NCBI RefSeq assembly: GCF_029626175.1 | Contig: NZ_JARUBM010000002.1 | Span: forward strand, 4,543,001 to 4,607,000 | Length of the DNA stretch: 64,000 nt | Direction of reading: 5' to 3' | From: Micromonospora sp. WMMD1082 | GTDB taxonomy: Bacteria; Actinomycetota; Actinomycetes; Mycobacteriales; Micromonosporaceae | In this document: piece after piece, positions 19,663-28,581 of the stretch | Layout: each line of letters starts with the position of its first letter | How positions within the stretch are numbered: the first letter of the stretch is position 1 | Program-made: the position numbers and the translations under genes | The notes under the pieces: model-generated | What the model was told of the DNA's origin: nothing | The model's database searches: none | What the model saw: the letters and a program-made list of their open reading frames with translations, nothing else

Positions 19663-20142
19663 ATGCTGCGGCCAACCCTCACCCCGGCCGGCGTGGACGT
19701 GGCCGACCGCTCCGGGCTGGCCGGCGAGGCGGTGCGCCGGATCATGCATGTCGCCGCCGCCCTGCGGCACCACCAGGATCTCGACATCGCCGCGTTGGGG
19801 CTGACCCCGGCCGTCGCCCGCGCGCTGTACCACCTCGACCCGGACCACCCGCTGCCCGCCCGCGAACTGGCCGACCAGCTGCGCTGTGACCGGTCCAACG
19901 TCACCGCCCTGGTCGACAAGCTGGAGCAGGCCGGCCTGGTCGAGCGCCGGGTCGACCCGACCGACCGGCGGCAGAAGACGCTGGTGGTGACGGAGGCGGG
20001 CCGGCGGGTACGCGAGCGGGTGCACGACGTGCTCTCCGACTCCCGGCTGCTGACCGCGCTCAGCACCGAGGAGGTGGCCGCGCTGCGCGACCTGGTCTGG
20101 AAGGTCTCCGACGGCGGCTGCCCGGAGAACTGCGGCCCGTAG
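19663..20142 (+). CDS. MarR family transcriptional regulator
   Basis: A 159-residue regulator. The winged helix-turn-helix is clear: LPARELADQLRCDRSNVTALVDKLEQAGLVERRVDPTDRRQ with the basic wing. The carboxyl end SDGGCPENCG has two Cys residues, which could be redox- or metal-responsive, but this is conjecture. I choose ATG 19663 because AGGA (19651-19654) is then eight bases away; ATG 19654 would add three residues. It lies 60 bases upstream of the fused E1 gene on the same strand and may regulate it. Confidence 0.85.
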   Translation: MLRPTLTPAGVDVADRSGLAGEAVRRIMHVAAALRHHQDLDIAALGLTPAVARALYHLDPDHPLPARELADQLRCDRSNVTALVDKLEQAGLVERRVDPTDRRQKTLVVTEAGRRVRERVHDVLSDSRLLTALSTEEVAALRDLVWKVSDGGCPENCGP

Positions 20143-20202
20143 CGAGGCCGACGGGGCGCGCCTGAGGCGTGTTCGGCTGTGCGAGGCGTGCCCCGGTCGG
20201 TA

Positions 20203-23200
20203 ATGCTGTCGGACGTGACCACCCCGCAGGATCTCGACGACCGGTTCCGGGAGTCCCTGGCCGCGCTCGCCGCGCCGCGGCACCGCGCCGACCCGACGCG
20301 ACCGGTGGCCGACGGCGTCCCGCTGACCGGTGCCCAGCTGCTGGACCTCTTCGACGCCCAGGTCACCAGCCGCCAACTCGACCTGGCCGGCCGCTGGTTG
20401 CGCAGCTTCGGCGAGGGCTACTACACCATCGGCTCCGCCGGCCACGAGGGCAACGCCGCCGTGGCGGCCGCCCTGCGGCCCACGGATCCCGCGTTGCTGC
20501 ACTACCGCTCCGGCGCCTTCTACTGCGTCCGCGCCGCCCAGGCCGCCGACCCCGAAGCCGCCCCCGGACGGGCCACGGCCCCCGAGTCCGTCGACGGGGC
20601 TGCCGCCGGGGCCGTCGCCGGTCCGGCTACGGCCGCCGACGCCGTCGAGGGGTCCGCCGGGGCCGATGCCGGTCGGGCGACACCCGCCAACGGCGCTGCC
20701 TCCCCCGAGACCGTCGCCGGGGCTGCCGTCGCCGCCGGGGCCCCCGGCGGCGCCGCCGGTCGGCCTACGGCCGCCGAGGCCGCCGCTGGACCGGCCTCGG
20801 CCGACCGGGCTGCCCCCGATGCCGTCACCGGACGGGCCGTCACCGCCACCGCCGTGCCCGCCACGGGCCGGAGCACCGTCGCCACCGTCACCGCACCGAC
20901 CGGCGCGGGTGACTCCACCGGAGCGGACCGGTCCGGGGCGCAGCCGCTCGGGGCCACCGAGGGCCGGACCGCCACTGCCGCCGGTGCCAGCGATCGGAGT
21001 GCCAGCGATCAGGGTGCCAGCGATCGGAGTGCCAGGGACGGCGGCACCGGCGCGAGCGCCAGCGGTGCGGACACCGGCGACAGCGGCACTGGCACTGGCA
21101 CGAACATCGGTGCCGGCGAGAACGGCAACAGCGAGAACGGCGAGAGCGACGGCGGTGCCGACCACCGCGCCAACGGCGCCCGCAGCGGCGAGCACGGTGG
21201 TGACGGCGACGGCCTGTCCGGTGACGGCACCGGGGGCGACGGCAGCGGCGGGAACCACAGCGGCGCGGAGAACGGCGGCGGCGCGGACGGCGGCGGAAGA
21301 CGCCGCGAGCTGGGCGCGGCCGGCGGGACCGGCGATCCGGCCACGGCCGGTCGGGAGGGCGCGGTCGAGTCGGCCGCTGCGACCCCGCCGGCGAAGCGGC
21401 CGGTCCTCCAGGGGTACGTCGAGGCGGCGCGGGACGTGCTGCGGGGCATGGTGGCCTCCAGCCGGGAACCGATCGCCGGTGGGCGGCACAAGGTGTTCGG
21501 TCGCGCCGACCTCGCGGTCGTCCCGACCACCTCCACCATCGCCTCGCACCTGCCTCGGGCGGTCGGGATGGGCCTCGCCGTGGAGCGGTTGCGCCGGTTG
21601 GACGCCCGGCGGGGGTCGACGCAGCCCGCACCGGCCCTGGCCCCGGCTCCCTGGGCGTCGGACGCGATCGTGGTCTGCTCGTTCGGGGACGCCTCGATCA
21701 ACCATGCCAGCGCCACCGCCGCGTTCAACACCGCCGGCTGGTACGACCACACCGGGCTGCGCATCCCGGTGCTCTTCGTCTGCGAGGACAACGGCTTCGG
21801 CATCAGCGTCCGCTCGCCGCAGGGCTGGGTGGCGACGGCCCTGCGGTCGAAGCCGGGCATCCGGTACTTCGCCGCCGACGGCGCCGACCTGGTCGGGGCG
21901 TACGGGGTGGCGGTCGAGGCGGCGGCCTGGGTGCGCCGGCACCGCCGCCCGGCTGTGCTGCACCTGACCACGGCGCGGCTGATGGGTCACGCGGGCGCGG
22001 ACGCCGAGAGCGCGTACCGCGACGCCGGGGAGATCGCCGCCGACGTGACCCGGGATCCGGTGGTCGCCACCGCGCGGCGGCTGGTCGACGCGGGTCTGGC
22101 CAGCGGCGCGGAGCTGCTGGACCGGTACGACGAGATCGGCTGGCGGGTGCGCCGGATCGCCGAGGAGGTGCTCGACGAGCCGAAGCTGGTCGACCCCGCG
22201 GAGGTGATCGCCCCGCTGGCCCCCCGCCGGCCGGTCCGGGTCGCCCTGGCGGTCGCCGACGCGGGTGCCCGTGCGGCGGGCCCACATGCCGCCGCACGGG
22301 CCGAGGCGTTCGGCGGCAAGCCGCCCGAGCTGGCCGGCCCGCTCACCCTCGCGCAGAGCATCAACGCGGCGCTCACCGACGGGCTGCTCCACCACCCGCA
22401 GATGGCCGTCTTCGGTGAGGACGTCGCCGCCAAGGGCGGGGTCTACGGGGTGACCAAGGGCCTGCGTGACCGGTTCGGCGCAGCGCGGGTGTTCGACACG
22501 CTGCTCGACGAGACCTCGATCCTCGGTCTCGGCCTCGGTGCCGGGCTGGCCGGGATGCTGCCGGTGCCGGAGATCCAGTATCTGGCGTACCTGCACAACG
22601 CCGAGGACCAGCTGCGGGGCGAGGCGGCGACCATGGGGTTCTTCTCCCAGGGGGCGTGGCGTAACCCGATGGTGGTGCGGGTGGCCGGGCTGGCGTACCA
22701 GGAGGGCTTTGGTGGGCACTTCCACAACGACAACTCGGTGGCCGTACTGCGGGATGTCCCCGGCCTGGTGATCGCCGTGCCGGCGCGGCCGGACGACGCG
22801 GCGGCGATGCTGCGGACCTGTCTGGCGAGCGCGGCGGTGGACGGCAGCGTCTGCGTGTTCCTGGAGCCGATCGCGCTCTACCACACCCGCGACCTCTATA
22901 CCGACGGCGACGGTGAGTGGTTGTCCGGATATGCCGAGCCGGGCGCCTGGGCCGCCGGGCACGTGCCGGTGGGGCGGGCGCGGGTGTACGGAGTCGGCTC
23001 GGCCGAGGACGTCACCATCATCACGTTCGGTAACGGAGTGCGGATGTCGCTGCGGGCGGCGTCGGCGCTGGCCGACGAGGGGATCGGCACCCGGGTGGTC
23101 GACCTGCGCTGGCTCGCGCCGCTGCCGGTGGCCGACCTCATCCGGGAGGCGGCCGCGACCGGCCGGGTACTGGTGGTGGACGAGACGCGCAGGTCGGGCG

Positions 23201-23367
23201 GGGTGGGCGAGGGAGTGCTCGCCGCCCTGGTCGATGCCGGATATGTCGGATCGGCACGTCGAGTGGCCGGAGTTGACTCATTTGTGCCGTTGGGGCCGGC
23301 CGCCCGTCAGGTCCTGGTATCCGAGGAGGCCATCACCCAGGGTGCCCGTACGCTGCTGGCACGGTAA
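20203..23367 (+). CDS. Fused alpha/beta 2-oxoacid dehydrogenase E1 with a ~285-residue low-complexity insert
   Basis: A 1,054-residue ThDP enzyme in which E1 alpha (residues ~1-700) and E1 beta (~714 to the end) are one chain; family members decarboxylate pyruvate or branched-chain oxoacids. The alpha half has LHYRSGAFYC, GGRHKVFG and the ThDP motif GDASINHAS...EDN near residue 496; the beta half has VFGEDVAAKGGVYGVTKGL. Between RAAQ (~114) and VLQGYVEAARDVL (from 401) lies an Ala/Gly/Thr/Asp-rich stretch with no predicted fold, including four 15-bp direct repeats. Without it the length is ~770, normal for the fused form. The insert stays in frame through 850 bases. Substrate is unknown. Confidence 0.85.
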   Translation: MLSDVTTPQDLDDRFRESLAALAAPRHRADPTRPVADGVPLTGAQLLDLFDAQVTSRQLDLAGRWLRSFGEGYYTIGSAGHEGNAAVAAALRPTDPALLHYRSGAFYCVRAAQAADPEAAPGRATAPESVDGAAAGAVAGPATAADAVEGSAGADAGRATPANGAASPETVAGAAVAAGAPGGAAGRPTAAEAAAGPASADRAAPDAVTGRAVTATAVPATGRSTVATVTAPTGAGDSTGADRSGAQPLGATEGRTATAAGASDRSASDQGASDRSARDGGTGASASGADTGDSGTGTGTNIGAGENGNSENGESDGGADHRANGARSGEHGGDGDGLSGDGTGGDGSGGNHSGAENGGGADGGGRRRELGAAGGTGDPATAGREGAVESAAATPPAKRPVLQGYVEAARDVLRGMVASSREPIAGGRHKVFGRADLAVVPTTSTIASHLPRAVGMGLAVERLRRLDARRGSTQPAPALAPAPWASDAIVVCSFGDASINHASATAAFNTAGWYDHTGLRIPVLFVCEDNGFGISVRSPQGWVATALRSKPGIRYFAADGADLVGAYGVAVEAAAWVRRHRRPAVLHLTTARLMGHAGADAESAYRDAGEIAADVTRDPVVATARRLVDAGLASGAELLDRYDEIGWRVRRIAEEVLDEPKLVDPAEVIAPLAPRRPVRVALAVADAGARAAGPHAAARAEAFGGKPPELAGPLTLAQSINAALTDGLLHHPQMAVFGEDVAAKGGVYGVTKGLRDRFGAARVFDTLLDETSILGLGLGAGLAGMLPVPEIQYLAYLHNAEDQLRGEAATMGFFSQGAWRNPMVVRVAGLAYQEGFGGHFHNDNSVAVLRDVPGLVIAVPARPDDAAAMLRTCLASAAVDGSVCVFLEPIALYHTRDLYTDGDGEWLSGYAEPGAWAAGHVPVGRARVYGVGSAEDVTIITFGNGVRMSLRAASALADEGIGTRVVDLRWLAPLPVADLIREAAATGRVLVVDETRRSGGVGEGVLAALVDAGYVGSARRVAGVDSFVPLGPAARQVLVSEEAITQGARTLLAR
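20983..21042 (+). repeat. In-frame 15-bp direct repeats inside the E1 gene
   Basis: Four consecutive 15-base units at 20983, 20998, 21013 and 21028 alternate GGTGCCAGCGATCGG and AGTGCCAGCGATCAG; the last is degenerate. They encode ASDRSASDQGASDRSARDG-type sequence in the middle of the low-complexity insert. Confidence 0.8.
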
Positions 23368-23479
23368 ATTTCGTACCCACGCGGTGCGCCACTTGCGCAG
23401 GAGGGCGCAACTGTGTGGACTTTGCCTGACGGCGTCGAGTTGGCGCCGCGGTTCGGACGAGACGAGGAGGCACGCGACA

Positions 23480-23917
23480 GTGAGCGCGACCGCTGGTCAG
23501 GCTGCTGACGGGGTACGCAGCCTGGCGGACCGGTTCGGCATCGAGCCGGGGATGGTCGTCATGGAGATGGGCTACGACGACGACGTGGACCAGGATCTCC
23601 GGGACGCCCTGACCGACCGTTGTGGAGAGCTGGTCGACGAGGACACCGACGAGGTGGTCGACGCGGTGCTGGTGTGGTACCGGGACGGCGACGGTGATCT
23701 CTTCGAGCTACTCGTCGACGCCCTCGGCCCGCTGGCCGACAACGGGGTCGTGTGGCTGCTGACGCCCAAGGCCGGCCGCGAGGGGCACGTCGAGCCGAGC
23801 GAGATCGCCGAGTCGGCTCCCACCGCCGGCCTCCAACAGACCTCCACGGTCAACGCCGGCAAGGACTGGAGCGGCGCCCGTCTCGTGCTGCGTCGCGGGG
23901 CCAAGGGCAGGAAGTAG
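23480..23917 (+). CDS. DUF3052 family protein
   Basis: A 145-residue acidic protein from GTG 23480, nine bases after GAGGAGG. It contains LADRFGIEPGMVVMEMGYDDDVD, DAVLVWYRDGDGDLFELLVDAL and WLLTPKAGREGHVEPSEI, which I recognise as DUF3052, an actinobacterial family with no proven function. It is 51 bases upstream of ahpE on the same strand; the same pair (Rv2239c-ahpE) occurs next to aceE in M. tuberculosis. Confidence 0.85.
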   Translation: MSATAGQAADGVRSLADRFGIEPGMVVMEMGYDDDVDQDLRDALTDRCGELVDEDTDEVVDAVLVWYRDGDGDLFELLVDALGPLADNGVVWLLTPKAGREGHVEPSEIAESAPTAGLQQTSTVNAGKDWSGARLVLRRGAKGRK

Positions 23918-23968
23918 CCCCTGCCCGACGTGACGGGCGCACGCCCACCCTGACCCCGAGGAGTCCGC

Positions 23969-24433
23969 ATGCCCGTCGAGGTGGGCGCCGAGGCGCCCGA
24001 CTTCGTGTTGAAGGACCAGAACAACCAGGAGATCCGGCTCGCCGACTTCCGCGACCGGCGTACCGTCCTGCTGGTCTTCTACCCGCTGGCCTTCACCGGC
24101 GTCTGCCAGGGCGAGATGGACGAGATGCGGGACAACCTCGACGAGTACGTCAACGACGACGTCCAGCTGCTGACCGTCAGCGTCGACTCGGTCTACGCCC
24201 ACAAGATCTGGGCGAACCGGGAGGGCTACGAGTTTCCGCTGCTGTCCGACTTCTGGCCGCACGGCGCCGTCGCCCAGGCGTACGGCGTGTTCAACGACGT
24301 GACCGGCGTCGCCAACCGGGGCACCTTCGTCGTCGACCGGACCGGTGTGGTCCGCTTCGCCGAGATGACGATGCCGGGTGAGCCCCGAGACCAGCAGGGC
24401 TGGCGCAAAGCCCTGGCGGAGGCCACGGCCTGA
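23969..24433 (+). CDS. ahpE: 1-Cys peroxiredoxin AhpE
   Basis: A 154-residue thioredoxin-fold peroxidase that reduces peroxides and peroxynitrite. The peroxidatic Cys46 is in FYPLAFTGVCQGE, with the usual Pro and Thr of the active site; no other Cys is present, so it is a 1-Cys enzyme needing an external thiol, mycothiol/mycoredoxin in actinomycetes. ATG 23969 follows GAGGAG. It is probably co-transcribed with the DUF3052 gene. Confidence 0.92.
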   Translation: MPVEVGAEAPDFVLKDQNNQEIRLADFRDRRTVLLVFYPLAFTGVCQGEMDEMRDNLDEYVNDDVQLLTVSVDSVYAHKIWANREGYEFPLLSDFWPHGAVAQAYGVFNDVTGVANRGTFVVDRTGVVRFAEMTMPGEPRDQQGWRKALAEATA

Positions 24434-24518
24434 CCCGGTCCCAACCGGTGCGACCGTCCGGTCGGCTCGGCGGATGGCAGGGTAAGCTGCCAACCGCCGG
24501 CCCGCCGTACGGCGTCCC

Positions 24519-24593
24519 GGGCGCGTAGCTCAGTGGGAGAGCACCCGCCTTACAAGCGGGGGGTCGCAGGTTCGAAACCTGCCGCGCCCACCA
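24519..24593 (+). tRNA. tRNA-Val (anticodon TAC)
   Basis: A 75-base cloverleaf. Acceptor arms GGGCGCG (24519-24525) and CGCGCCC (24583-24589) pair fully; the anticodon stem CCCGC/GCGGG encloses loop CTTACAA with anticodon TAC at 24551-24553; the T arm is GCAGG-TTCGAAA-CCTGC. The discriminator A and CCA end (24591-24593) are encoded. Confidence 0.95.
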
Positions 24594-24712
24594 AACCCCT
24601 TTCCACCTGCGGGAACGCCGCTAGCCGTCGGCACGGTCCGCGTGCTTCGCACCGCGAGCACTCGCTACCCGCCGTACATCGGGAGCGGGCGGCACCGGAT
24701 CGGGAGGGCGAG

Positions 24713-25510
24713 ATGGCCTACGCGCAGGTCAACGGGGTCCGGTTCTGGTACGAGACGCACGGCTCGGGCCGGCCGCTGGTGCTGCTGCACGGCGGGTTCG
24801 GCGCGGTGGAGTCGTTCGCCGCGATCCGGCCGGCGCTCGCGCAGCGGCGTCGGGTGATCAGCGTGGATCTGCCGGGCCACGGGCGCACGGCCGACGTCGG
24901 CCGGCCGCTGCGGTACGAGTTGATGGCCGACGACGTGGCCGCCCTGATCGTCCACCTCGGGCTGGCCGAGGCCGACGTGCTGGGCTTCTCCCTCGGCGGC
25001 GGGGTGGCCCTGCGGCTGGCGATCCAGCACCGGCACCTGCTCCGCCGACTGGTGGTGGTCTCCGCGCCGTACCGCCGGCAGGGCTGGTTTCCCGAGGTGC
25101 TCGCCGGCATGCCGGAGCCCGACGAGGCGGCCGGTGAGCGGATGCGGGGCACCCCGCCGGAGCGGCTCTACCGGCAGGTCGCGCCCCGCCCGCAGGACTG
25201 GCCCCGGCTCTGGGCCAGGACCGGCGAGCTGCTGCGTCGCGACTACGACTGGTCGCCGGAGGTCGCCGCGGTCACCACACCGACGCTGCTGGTCTTCGCC
25301 GACGCCGACTCGATCCGTCCCGGCCACATGGTCGAGTTCTTCGGCCTGCTCGGCGGTGGGCACCGGGACGGTGGCTGGGACGGCACCGGCCGCCCGGCGG
25401 CCCGCCTGGCCATCCTCCCCGGCCTCACCCACTACGACATCGTCGACTCCCCAGCCCTCCCGGCCGCGGTCCTCCCCTTCCTCACCCACACCCTGCCCAC
25501 CCGAACCTAA
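24713..25510 (+). CDS. Alpha/beta hydrolase
   Basis: A 265-residue hydrolase from ATG 24713, behind GGGAGGGCG. The oxyanion region is VLLHGGFGAVES; the nucleophile elbow GFSLGGG holds the catalytic Ser; the acid is probably Asp in VFADADSIRP, and His is in LPGLTHYDIV. Order and spacing fit the esterase/epoxide-hydrolase-like superfamily; the substrate is unknown. Its 3' end (LTHTLPTRT and stop) lies at the start of a repeated C-rich tract, of which a further copy is found 189 bases downstream. Confidence 0.85.
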   Translation: MAYAQVNGVRFWYETHGSGRPLVLLHGGFGAVESFAAIRPALAQRRRVISVDLPGHGRTADVGRPLRYELMADDVAALIVHLGLAEADVLGFSLGGGVALRLAIQHRHLLRRLVVVSAPYRRQGWFPEVLAGMPEPDEAAGERMRGTPPERLYRQVAPRPQDWPRLWARTGELLRRDYDWSPEVAAVTTPTLLVFADADSIRPGHMVEFFGLLGGGHRDGGWDGTGRPAARLAILPGLTHYDIVDSPALPAAVLPFLTHTLPTRT

Positions 25511-25750
25511 CCCACCGCCCGCCCACCCGCTGCCCGCCCGCCCACGGGACACCGCCCACGCGCCGCCCGCCCAGGCGCAGCCCACCCGCCCGCGCGCCGC
25601 GCGTCGCACGCCACCCGCCCACGCGCCGCATCCGCGAGGCCGCCCGCCCGCCCACGGGACACCGCCTCCTCACCCAACACCCTGCCCACCCGAACCTGAC
25701 CCACCGCCCGCCCGGGCGCAGCCCACCCGCCCGCCCACGGGACACCGCCC
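25484..25750. repeat. C-rich tract with a 189-bp direct duplication
   Basis: The sequence CCCTGCCCACCCGAACCT at 25491, which ends the hydrolase gene, recurs at 25680 with its CCCACCGCCCGCCC flank; GCCCACGGGACACCGCC occurs three times. The tract is almost all C, G and A with no credible gene. It looks like a tandem segmental duplication that begins inside the coding end. Confidence 0.6.
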
Positions 25751-25821
25751 ACGGGCCGCCCGTGCGCCGCCCGCCCGTGCGCCCGTGCCGCATCCGCGAC
25801 GCCGCCCGCCCGCCAGCCGGT

Positions 25822-25890
25822 GACAGCAACATCGGGGATATTGCTGTCTCAGCGCCCACCGGAGGCAGCAACATCGGGGATATTGCTGCC
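25822..25890. terminator. Twin hairpins between convergent genes
   Basis: Two copies of a near-perfect palindrome lie 42 bases apart. Each has a core AGCAACATCGGGGATATTGCT; outer bases have changed in pairs (GACAGC..GCTGTC at 25822-25848, GGCAGC..GCTGCC at 25864-25890), which keeps the stem. The compensating change argues for selection on hairpin structure. They lie between the hydrolase and the kinase-like gene and could end transcription from both sides. Confidence 0.5.
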
Positions 25891-25985
25891 TCGGCGTCCG
25901 TCCTTCGGCCGTCCGGCCGTTCGGCGCCCGTCCTCCTCGGCGCCCACCCTTCGGCGTCCGGCCGTCGGCTCGGGGGCGGTTGGGG

Positions 25986-26924
25986 TTAGGGGGTGAGGCG
26001 GTGGGCCAGCCAGGGGAGCAGGGCGTCGGACTGGGCTTGCTGGAACGGGCGGAGGGTGGGGATGCCGGGCGGGGGTGGGCGGCGGGCCCGGTCGGTGAAG
26101 AAGCCGGCCAGGCCGGCGTAGAGGCCGGTCACCGCGTCGGGGTCGGCGTCGGCGGTGAGCGGCAGCCGGCGCAGCAGGGCCTCGGTGTCGTGCCCGCCGT
26201 GCAGGCGTACGTCGAGTAGCAGCATCGCGGTGTCCAGCCAGGCCGGCCCGTGGGCCGCCCAGGGCCAGTCGACCACGGTGACCCGGCCGGTCGCGTCGAC
26301 GAGCAGGTTGTCGGCGCGGACGTCGACGTGACAGAGGGTGTCGCCGGTCAACCGGGTGAGGGCGCGTTCGGTCACGGCGCAGAGCTCGTCCAGATGGGCC
26401 CGGGCCCAGGGGTGCAGATCGGGCGGCGGGTCGGCGGCCACCCGCCGCCAGCCGGTGAAGTCGCCGGCCAGGCGCTCGGCGATGGGCGGTACCTGCGGCA
26501 GCGCGACGGGAGTCAGTGCGTCGGCCATCGTCGCCAGCGCCGCCAGCACGGCGTCCAACTCGTCGGCGCGCCACGGGGTGGCCGGGTGCCGTCCGTCGAC
26601 GTCGGTGAGGACCAACGCCACCCAGTATCCGTCGTCGTGGCAGCCGAGCAACCGGGGCGTCGGGGCGTACCCGGGCAGTGCGGCGGTGATCCGCGCCTCG
26701 GCCCGGTGCATGCGCGGGGTGTCCGGATTCTGCGCGGGGCTGGCCGCCTTGACGAAGGCGCGACGACCGTCGGCGGTACGCACCCGGTCGGCGGTGCCGG
26801 GGGAGTAACCGCCCGGTTGGGACACCGCCTCCACCACCCGGCCGCCGATGATCTCCTCCACGGCGGACCGGACATCCTCGGGCAACTCGGCCCAGCGGAG
26901 CCGATTCTTCGCGCTTACCTCCAT
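25986..26924 (-). CDS. Aminoglycoside phosphotransferase (APH)-fold kinase
   Basis: A 312-residue protein of the APH/choline-kinase superfamily, which phosphorylates small hydroxylated molecules. The Brenner-type catalytic loop is TLCHVDVRADNLLVD, where Asp acts as base and Asn binds metal; the metal Asp follows in VTVVDWPWAAHGPAWLD. ATP-binding residues lie near AFVKAASPAQNP. Substrate, including any antibiotic, cannot be told from sequence. It is divergent from the pyruvyl-transferase-like gene; ATG 26924 is the chosen start. Confidence 0.8.
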   Translation of the reverse strand: MEVSAKNRLRWAELPEDVRSAVEEIIGGRVVEAVSQPGGYSPGTADRVRTADGRRAFVKAASPAQNPDTPRMHRAEARITAALPGYAPTPRLLGCHDDGYWVALVLTDVDGRHPATPWRADELDAVLAALATMADALTPVALPQVPPIAERLAGDFTGWRRVAADPPPDLHPWARAHLDELCAVTERALTRLTGDTLCHVDVRADNLLVDATGRVTVVDWPWAAHGPAWLDTAMLLLDVRLHGGHDTEALLRRLPLTADADPDAVTGLYAGLAGFFTDRARRPPPPGIPTLRPFQQAQSDALLPWLAHRLTP

Positions 26925-27074
26925 GCCGTCCACGATGTTCGTCCGCGCGTTCGACGGGCAAGCTGTTTCCCGCATCGAGCGCCAAGCACCGGGTCGGGCA
27001 GGTCGCGGGGCGATCGAGGAGTGTTCACCAGCGCAGCGGGGAAACGTCGAAGCGACGCAGGGGAGGAGCGACGG

Positions 27075-28220
27075 ATGACGCGTGCCGGACTGACCATCGG
27101 CGTGCTCGGCTCGTACGGCGGGCGCAACCTGGGCGACGAGGCCATCCTCACCGGCCTGTTGACCGACCTGCGCCAGCAGGAGCCGCACGCCCGGATCATC
27201 GTCTTCTCGCGGAACCCGGAGCACACCGCGCTGGCCCACCCGGACGTGGAGGCGGTGCCGTGGGAGGGGGTCAGCCGTAACGACTCGGCGCTCGTGCTCT
27301 CCCAGCTCGACCTGCTCATCCTGGGCGGCGGCGGCATCCTCTACGACAAGGAGGCACGCCGCTATCTGCGGGTCGTCCGGGTCGCGCAGGAGCGGGGTCT
27401 GCCGCTGCTGACGTACGCGGTCGGCGTCGGGCCGCTCAGCGAGATGGTGGACACCGGCATGGTCCGCGAGACGCTGGCCGGCGCCACCCAGGTGACCGTA
27501 CGCGACCAGGAGTCGCGGATGGTGCTGGAGGAGGCCGGCCTGCTCAACCCGATCACCGTCACCGGTGACCCGGCGTTCCTGCTGGAGCCCGAGGACTTCC
27601 CGGCGCAGCTGCTGCGGGAGGAGGGCGTGCCGGACGGCAAGCGGCTGGTCGGGATGAGCGTGCGGGAGCCGGGCCGGGCGGCGGAACGGCTGGACGTGGA
27701 CGGGTACCACCGGCTGCTGGCGCAGATCGGTGACTTCCTGGTGCACCGCATCGACGCGCACGTGCTGTTCGTCCCAATGGAACGCGACGACATCCGCCAT
27801 TCGCACGGCGTGCTGTCCCACATGATCGCCGCCGAGCGGGGGCGCATCCTGCACGGCACCTACTCGCCGCAGCAGGTGCTCGGGTTGATGCGCCACTTCG
27901 ACCTGGCGGTCGGCATGCGGCTGCACTTCCTGATCTTCGCCGCGATGATGGGTACGCCGTTCCTGCCCCTGCCGTACGCCGGGAAGGTCTTCGACCTGGC
28001 GCAGCGCCTCGGGGTGCCGGCGTTGCGCGGCGTGGAACGGGAGGTGGAGGGCCCACTGCTGGCGGAGGTGGACCAGCTGTGGGACGAACGCGAACAGCGG
28101 GCCGAGGTCACCGCCCGGAAGGTGGCGCAGGTGTGTGACGAGGCCCGGGGCACCTCGCAGGTGACCCGCGCCGTCCTGGACAGCCTGCGCAGCCGCGCCC
28201 TTGTCGAGGTGGGCGCCTGA
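27075..28220 (+). CDS. Polysaccharide pyruvyl transferase family protein (CsaB-like)
   Basis: A 381-residue protein starting at ATG 27075. The amino end GVLGSYGGRNLGDEAILTGL and the downstream LLILGGGGILYD, with a carboxyl region GMRLHFLIFAAMMGTPFLPLPYAGK, match the family that adds pyruvyl ketals to sugars of cell-surface polymers, as CsaB does for S-layer anchoring. No S-layer or polymer gene is adjacent, so the acceptor is unknown. No signal peptide is present, so it acts in the cytoplasm. Confidence 0.8.
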   Translation: MTRAGLTIGVLGSYGGRNLGDEAILTGLLTDLRQQEPHARIIVFSRNPEHTALAHPDVEAVPWEGVSRNDSALVLSQLDLLILGGGGILYDKEARRYLRVVRVAQERGLPLLTYAVGVGPLSEMVDTGMVRETLAGATQVTVRDQESRMVLEEAGLLNPITVTGDPAFLLEPEDFPAQLLREEGVPDGKRLVGMSVREPGRAAERLDVDGYHRLLAQIGDFLVHRIDAHVLFVPMERDDIRHSHGVLSHMIAAERGRILHGTYSPQQVLGLMRHFDLAVGMRLHFLIFAAMMGTPFLPLPYAGKVFDLAQRLGVPALRGVEREVEGPLLAEVDQLWDEREQRAEVTARKVAQVCDEARGTSQVTRAVLDSLRSRALVEVGA

Positions 28221-28260
28221 TCGGACGCGGGCGCCCGCCCGCAGCCCGGCTCAGCCCGCC

Positions 28261-28467
28261 TCAGACCGCCGGTCCCCGCCAGCAGTAGCGCCACTGCTGG
28301 CGTTCGGTGTCGACCGACTCCAGCTCGTAGATGTCCGCCGCGGCCAGGCCCGCCGGTCCCAGGTGATGGTGGGTCAGCGGGGGTCGGCCGTGCGGGTCCA
28401 GCTCGACGGTGACGTGCTCGCCGTCGGCCACGCCGCCCACCAGCGGGATCTCTACCGTGGATGCCAT
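28261..28467 (-). CDS. Small conserved protein, unknown function
   Basis: A 68-residue protein from ATG 28467 with GGATGGG upstream. It reads MASTVEIPLVGGVADGEHVTVELD and ends ERQQWRYCWRG, a compact beta-rich composition. No motif is recognised. The codon pattern (G/C third positions) supports a real gene. It is convergent with the pyruvyl-transferase-like gene. Confidence 0.6.
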   Translation of the reverse strand: MASTVEIPLVGGVADGEHVTVELDPHGRPPLTHHHLGPAGLAAADIYELESVDTERQQWRYCWRGPAV

Positions 28468-28581
28468 GCGCCCATCCTGCCCCGCCGGCCGGTGCCTCGC
28501 AGCCGATAGCCGCCGGAGCGGCCGCACCGCGATCACGAGACCCGCCCGACCAGGATCCGCCGCGCGTCCATCGCCCTACTC

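Noticed and set aside
18949..22962. 1,337-residue open frame on the minus strand
   Set aside because: Antisense to the E1 gene; composition is the reverse complement of G+C-rich codons, and the sense frame has clear ThDP motifs.
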